A stretch of DNA of 64,000 bases, taken from Leptospira sp. (GTDB taxonomy: Bacteria > Spirochaetota > Leptospiria > Leptospirales > Leptospiraceae). The DNA lies in contig JACVCB010000018.1 in the NCBI GenBank assembly GCA_016742255.1, positions 1 through 64,000 on the forward strand. The letters run 5' to 3'. Below are positions 60,021 to 64,000 of the stretch, in pieces. Every line of letters begins with the position of its first letter. Positions within the stretch are counted from its first letter, which is position 1. Below the pieces are notes generated by a model. It was not told where the DNA came from and made no database searches. It saw only the letters and a list, made by a program, of their open reading frames with translations. Both the position numbers and the translations under genes were made by a program.

Positions 60021-62072
60021 ATGAAAACTAAACTAAGTTACGCTTCGAAAATAAAACTCATTTGTCTAATAACAGTTCTTACATCAACGGTTATCACTTC
60101 CAATCCAAACCAACGGAATTTTTTAACTGAACCGTTCCGATTTGAAAGTAGTATTACCAATTCACATTCAAAATCTGGAGCAACAAATCGACCTGATTTT
60201 GCACCAGATGAAATTGTCATTAAATTCAAACCATCTGTCTCAAGTGATGAAATATTCAATCTCTCGAGATCATTAGGTTTTCAAGTTGGACATGTGAGCA
60301 AAAGAGCAAATTTTACAACTGTTAAAATTGCGAGTAATGAATCGGTAGCTGATGCGGTCAGTCGTGCCAAACTTGATCCTTCTGTCGAGTATGCTGAGCC
60401 AAAATACTACTACTATGCCCAAGCTACTGCACCAAACGATACTGATTTTGGAAAACTCTGGGGTTTAAATAACACAAATCAAACCATTTCATCACCATCT
60501 TATACAACGAATAACCCACCTGGTGCATCCGCTATCGGGAAAGATATGAATGTATTAGGTGCTTGGGATGTGACATCGAACTGTAGTTCTATCATTATTG
60601 CTGTGCTTGATACCGGCATCAACTATAACCATGAAGACTTAGCAGCGAATATGTGGGATGGTTCCGCAAGTTGCAAAGATAAAGATGGGAATACGATTGG
60701 TGGAGGTTGTCCTAAACATGGTTGGGACTTTGCTTCCGGAGACAACGATCCAAAGGATGAGGAAGGACACGGTAGTCACGTGGCTGGGACCATTGGAGCA
60801 GTAGGGAATAATAATAAAGGAATTTCTGGAGTTTGCCAATCTGCTCAACTCATGTCAGTTCGAGTATTGGGAGTAGGTGGAGGAAGTAACGCTACTGTTA
60901 CCGACGGAATCTACTTTGCGGTAAGAAATGGTGCTAAAATCATCAACATGAGTTTAGGTGGAACACAATACAGCCAGTTGATTTACGATGCGGTGGAATT
61001 TGCAAAAGCCAATGATGTTTTAGTTGTAGTAGCAGCTGGAAATGAAAATACAGATCTTGCATCTGGAAATTCTTACCCATGCAAAAACAATAATGCCAAT
61101 CAAATTTGTATCGCTGCACTAGATCAAAATTTCCAACGTGCAAGTTTTTCTAATTTTGATACAACAACTACTGCTGCAAATCGTGCTGTTGACTTCGGTG
61201 CTCCTGGAACCAATATTTATAGTATTTTTGGAAGTGAAACTACATACAATGAAGGAACTTCAAATTATACGGGTTGGACAACAGGTGGTTCAGGTGGTGC
61301 TGTAACTTGGGCTTACCAGTCTTGTACAGTTGGATCAGGTACTTTGAAAGGGTTGGCATTACCAAACGATTGTTCGGTTATTAACTTCAATTTTACTCCA
61401 CCTTACAATAATCCAACATCTGTTTCAGCAAGTATTGATAGAACTGTTTATAAATCATTCACCATCCCAAGCAATGCAACAAAAGTATCCTTATTTCAAA
61501 CTATAGTTTCCGATGGAGAATCTATCGGAGACACATGTTATGATTATACGGAAGTATATTACAAAAATGATGCATCTAGCCCATTTTCAGGAGGAACACT
61601 ATTAACTCTTCCTGACTATAATCGATCGATGTATGTGCAAAGATTATGTAGAAAAACTATTTCTGGAGTTGGATATTCCTTCATATTATCAGAAGAAGTT
61701 ACTTTGACAAATTGTATGAATACGGCAGCAACAAGTTGTACTGTAGGATATCGATATAAATCAGATAGTTCTACTCAGAACGGTGGTGTAATGTTTGGAG
61801 ACTTTTATCTAAGCGCATGGATTGCATCCAATAATTCATACGGTAATTACAATGGAACATCAATGGCAACACCAAATGTAGCAGGAGTTGCGGCATTGAT
61901 TCGAGCCTATAATCCTCTGTTTACTTATGCGGAAGTTATCCAAAAATTAATAGATGGAGGAACTGCGACTGCATCAATATCATCCAATACAAAATACGGC
62001 AAAGCTATTAATGCGAATGCTTCCGTGAAACACATCAATCAGGTGACGGGTGTTACAGCAACGCTTCAATAA
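60021..62072 (+). CDS. Exported S8 subtilisin-like protease with large insertion in the catalytic domain
   Basis: 683 residues. Signal region, then an I9-type propeptide (about 55-130: APDEIVIKFKPSVSSDEIF to DPSVEYAEPKYY). The triad is intact: Asp in IAVLDTGINYNHEDL (about 197), His in GHGSHVAGT (about 252), Ser in NGTSMATPNVAG (about 613); the oxyanion Asn is in AAGNENTD. Between GAPGTNIYSIFG and GTSMATP, usually about 20 residues apart, lie about 215 residues. The insert is beta-rich with several Cys and no obvious family. Likely a secreted or surface protease. The stop lies inside the next gene. Confidence 0.88.
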   Translation: MKTKLSYASKIKLICLITVLTSTVITSNPNQRNFLTEPFRFESSITNSHSKSGATNRPDFAPDEIVIKFKPSVSSDEIFNLSRSLGFQVGHVSKRANFTTVKIASNESVADAVSRAKLDPSVEYAEPKYYYYAQATAPNDTDFGKLWGLNNTNQTISSPSYTTNNPPGASAIGKDMNVLGAWDVTSNCSSIIIAVLDTGINYNHEDLAANMWDGSASCKDKDGNTIGGGCPKHGWDFASGDNDPKDEEGHGSHVAGTIGAVGNNNKGISGVCQSAQLMSVRVLGVGGGSNATVTDGIYFAVRNGAKIINMSLGGTQYSQLIYDAVEFAKANDVLVVVAAGNENTDLASGNSYPCKNNNANQICIAALDQNFQRASFSNFDTTTTAANRAVDFGAPGTNIYSIFGSETTYNEGTSNYTGWTTGGSGGAVTWAYQSCTVGSGTLKGLALPNDCSVINFNFTPPYNNPTSVSASIDRTVYKSFTIPSNATKVSLFQTIVSDGESIGDTCYDYTEVYYKNDASSPFSGGTLLTLPDYNRSMYVQRLCRKTISGVGYSFILSEEVTLTNCMNTAATSCTVGYRYKSDSSTQNGGVMFGDFYLSAWIASNNSYGNYNGTSMATPNVAGVAALIRAYNPLFTYAEVIQKLIDGGTATASISSNTKYGKAINANASVKHINQVTGVTATLQ

Positions 62073-62433
62073 ACTTTTACTCTATATTCTTTTCATCCCT
62101 TACGTTTCCTGTGCGCAAGGGGTGAAGGAAAGTATGCCAGAACGTAAAAAACCAATACTAACAAATGTTCCAATGAAACCAATCGCAAATCGCGGTGACT
62201 ACATTGTTGGGACAGAAAAAGAGTTATCTACAGAAGAATGGAAACAACTTCTCCAGGGATTCGGTAATTACCAGTTGGAACTCCAGATTAAAATGAAACC
62301 TGCTTATAGAATCCAATTCGAATCGGATCCTGGATTAGAAAAATTAAAAATGGAGCTAAAACAAAGTCCTTCCATCCGGTATGTGGAAACGAATGCCATC
62401 CTCGAGAAAAAAAATTCCACTTCAAATCCATAA
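62050..62433 (+). CDS. Lipoprotein resembling a free-standing subtilisin propeptide / I9 inhibitor
   Basis: 127 residues, GTG start inside the end of the protease gene (23-base overlap). Lipobox FIPYVSC (Cys near 21). Residues about 48-120 run GDYIVGTEKELSTEEW, a Phe/Leu helix, YRIQFESDPGLEKLKMELK and SIRYVETNAI. This is the beta-alpha-beta-beta-alpha-beta layout and the VxYVExN ending of I9 propeptides, and follows the protease's own propeptide (EIVIKFKPSVSSDEI ... SVEYAEPKYY). Membrane tethering and coupled translation suggest an inhibitor, chaperone or immunity protein for the protease. Assignment by pattern only. Confidence 0.55.
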   Translation: MLQQRFNKLLLYILFIPYVSCAQGVKESMPERKKPILTNVPMKPIANRGDYIVGTEKELSTEEWKQLLQGFGNYQLELQIKMKPAYRIQFESDPGLEKLKMELKQSPSIRYVETNAILEKKNSTSNP

Positions 62434-62451
62434 AATTGTCTAAGTACCAAC

Positions 62452-62730
62452 GTGATCATTCGACATTCTTTTCTCGTTTTAGTTTTACTCTTCTTAATCC
62501 AATGTACGAAGACCAGTGAGTCTTATGAAAAATGTGAACGTGCGGATTTAGATTATTTAGCATGTTCACTTGTGATTTACCAATCGTATACGTATTGTTC
62601 AGAATCCGCTTCCGCAGTCACAGGGAGTACCGAAATCAAAGCATCTGCTAAATTCCAATGTGATGCAGAAAGGTTGGTAGGTTCCTATCTTTGTGAAGAC
62701 TTAAAGAAAAAAGCCTGTGGAACAAAATAA
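62452..62730 (+). CDS. Small Cys-rich lipoprotein
   Basis: 92 residues, GTG start. Signal peptide and lipobox LFLIQC (Cys near 18). The mature part has seven further Cys (EKCERADLDYLACSL, YTYCSES, FQCDAE, YLCEDLKKKACG), suggesting a disulfide-rich helical domain. It lies 18 bases after the I9-like lipoprotein and is probably the last gene of the exported cassette. Function unknown. Confidence 0.6.
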   Translation: MIIRHSFLVLVLLFLIQCTKTSESYEKCERADLDYLACSLVIYQSYTYCSESASAVTGSTEIKASAKFQCDAERLVGSYLCEDLKKKACGTK

Positions 62731-62787
62731 GGTTCGAAATGTTCCGAAGATTCGGATACCATCCTGCTTCTTCTCTAATGTAATCCA

Positions 62788-64000
62788 TGTGAGTGATCTA
62801 AAGTGTTACCGATGTGCCTTTCTGCACAAAGGGTTCGTACTAGTTTCATCCCTTACAAATTGATCTCACATCATCCTTTACAAACAAGAATCTAATTCTT
62901 CGATTCAGAACACGATATACACACCAGGAGTGTGTCATGGCTTGGAAGGAGACAAACGTGTTTGAAGAAAGAATGAAATTTGTTGTCGCTTGGAAACGTG
63001 GTGGTTGGTCTCTCACAGACCTTTGTCATGAATTCAATATCAGTCGAGTGACAGGGTATAAATACTTAGAACAATATGAGCGTTATGGGATCGATGGGTT
63101 AAAAGATAAAAGTCGAAGACCGAAACACCATCCACACCAAACTCGAAAGAAAATCATTGAACTAATCTTACAAGAGAGAAAAGACCATCCCAGGTGGGGA
63201 GCAAGAAAACTCTTAGCATCTCTTTCAGCTCGGTTTCATATGATTAAAAAATGGCCACATCCCAGTACAGTTGGTCGTATTCTCAAAGAAAACAACCTCA
63301 TCAAACCTCCGAAAAGAAGGATCCGTAAACAATCCATCGAACAACCGTTCTCCCATGCACTCGGGCCCAATGATATTTGGTGCGCTGATTTTAAAGGCCA
63401 TTTCACTGTTGGGGATGGAGAAAGATGCACACCATTAACCGTCACAGATGCCTATAGCCGTTTTTTACTCTGTTGTGAGATTGTTCCCAAAGCAGATACG
63501 ACCAATGTAATCAATGAATTTAAGAAGTTATTTAAACTTTATGGGATGCCACTTGCCATTCGAACTGACAACGGTCCACCATTTGCTTCGAATGCACTTG
63601 CTGGTCTTAGTAAACTTTCTGTTTGGTGGATCAAACTGGGAATTAAGTTGGAGCGGATTGAACCAGGCAAACCACAACAAAATGGTAGGCATGAAAGAAT
63701 GCATAAAACCTTAAAGGAAGAAACGGCTTTGCCTCCAAGGTCTAGTTTAGAGACACAACAAAAAGCATTTCGAGACTTCCAAAAAGAATTCAATTATCTA
63801 AGGCCACATGAAGGAATTCAAAATTCTTTTCCTGCTGACCATTACCGAAAGTCGACAAGGAAGTTCCCAAAACGGATAGTAAAAGCTTCTTATCCAACAA
63901 ACATAATGATTGGAGAAGTCAATGACATAGGGAATCTTCATTTGGAAGGTCATCGGATCTTTCTATCTTCCTCATTAGCAGATGAAGAAGTTGGTTTAGA
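62788..64000 (+). mobile_element. IS481-family insertion sequence, left part (right end outside window)
   Basis: The transposase reading frame runs off the right edge. A likely left end is TGTGAGTGATCTAAAGTG from about 62788, because IS481 ends begin with TGT and this stretch (with GTTACCGATGTGCC after it) has the style of such ends. The exact boundary and the target duplication cannot be confirmed without the right end. Confidence 0.6.
62937..64000 (+). CDS. IS481-family DDE transposase, 3' end outside window
   Basis: Open from the ATG at 62937 to the last base (354 codons visible). An N-terminal helix-turn-helix (SLTDLCHEFNISRVTGYKYLEQY) precedes a DDE integrase core: Asp in IWCADFKGHF, Asp in IRTDNGPPF, Glu in NGRHERMHKTLKEE. 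The frame is intact where visible, so the element may be active. It inserted or moved next to the exported protease cassette, 206 bases after the last lipoprotein gene. Confidence 0.9.
   Translation, partial: MAWKETNVFEERMKFVVAWKRGGWSLTDLCHEFNISRVTGYKYLEQYERYGIDGLKDKSRRPKHHPHQTRKKIIELILQERKDHPRWGARKLLASLSARFHMIKKWPHPSTVGRILKENNLIKPPKRRIRKQSIEQPFSHALGPNDIWCADFKGHFTVGDGERCTPLTVTDAYSRFLLCCEIVPKADTTNVINEFKKLFKLYGMPLAIRTDNGPPFASNALAGLSKLSVWWIKLGIKLERIEPGKPQQNGRHERMHKTLKEETALPPRSSLETQQKAFRDFQKEFNYLRPHEGIQNSFPADHYRKSTRKFPKRIVKASYPTNIMIGEVNDIGNLHLEGHRIFLSSSLADEEVGL

Noticed and set aside
62743..62756. Short palindrome TCCGAA-GA-TTCGGA after the last lipoprotein gene
   Set aside because: The loop is too short for a stable terminator and no T tract follows.

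Overview
The window looks like chromosomal DNA of a spirochaete of the genus Leptospira. The reasons are the low-to-moderate GC content, frequent GTG and TTG starts, many lipoproteins with short spirochaetal lipoboxes, DUF1574-like surface-polysaccharide genes, and an IS481-type element. A free-living (saprophytic-clade) species is my guess from overall gene style, not something the sequence proves. I see no rRNA, tRNA or CRISPR array. No intergenic gap exceeds about 290 bases.

Layout. 1-7 kb: the 3' end of a Cys-rich copper-storage-like protein, an alpha/beta-hydrolase-like protein that has lost its nucleophile, a UDP-sugar pyrophosphorylase, then a reverse-strand block ExbB-TonB-papain-like pseudoprotease. 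7-15 kb: a membrane glycosyltransferase, a lone RND pump, a PilZ protein and a two-component pair. 15-20.6 kb: a reverse-strand methylmalonyl-CoA mutase operon (small subunit, large subunit, MeaB). 20.7-25.5 kb: a YhhN protein, a ferritin-like protein with a histone-like tail, a transporter, an AT-rich inactive HtrA-like protein, and a DUF302 gene behind a CsoR-family-like operator. 25.6-33.5 kb: a long forward operon with speE, exported proteins, pyrF and the oxidoreductase-DUF1365-cyclopropane synthase trio.

34.5-43.8 kb is a surface-glycan region. It holds an NTP-transferase/glycosyltransferase fusion, an RfbE-like epimerase lacking its usual Tyr, a GT2 enzyme, two SGNH-like proteins and a GT-C-like membrane protein. 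On the reverse strand it also holds an M30-type metallopeptidase lipoprotein. 43.8-47.9 kb has an intact HtrA protease next to an inactive paralogue, facing a membrane ATPase-domain protein with which it overlaps head to head. 47.9-58.2 kb is mostly housekeeping: apt, htpX, an NCS2 permease, an SspB-like ClpXP adaptor, a FlaA1/CapD-type dehydratase, a STAS/zinc-ribbon protein, hrpB, an Ada-type repair protein and a second YhhN protein.

58.5-62.7 kb is an exported cassette: a repeat lipoprotein with a G8 tract, a subtilisin with a large insertion in its catalytic domain, a free-standing lipoprotein resembling a subtilisin propeptide, and a small Cys-rich lipoprotein. An IS481-family element follows and runs off the window. 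The strongest themes are this putative protease/inhibitor cassette and the number of envelope proteins that keep a hydrolase fold but have lost catalytic residues (four of them).
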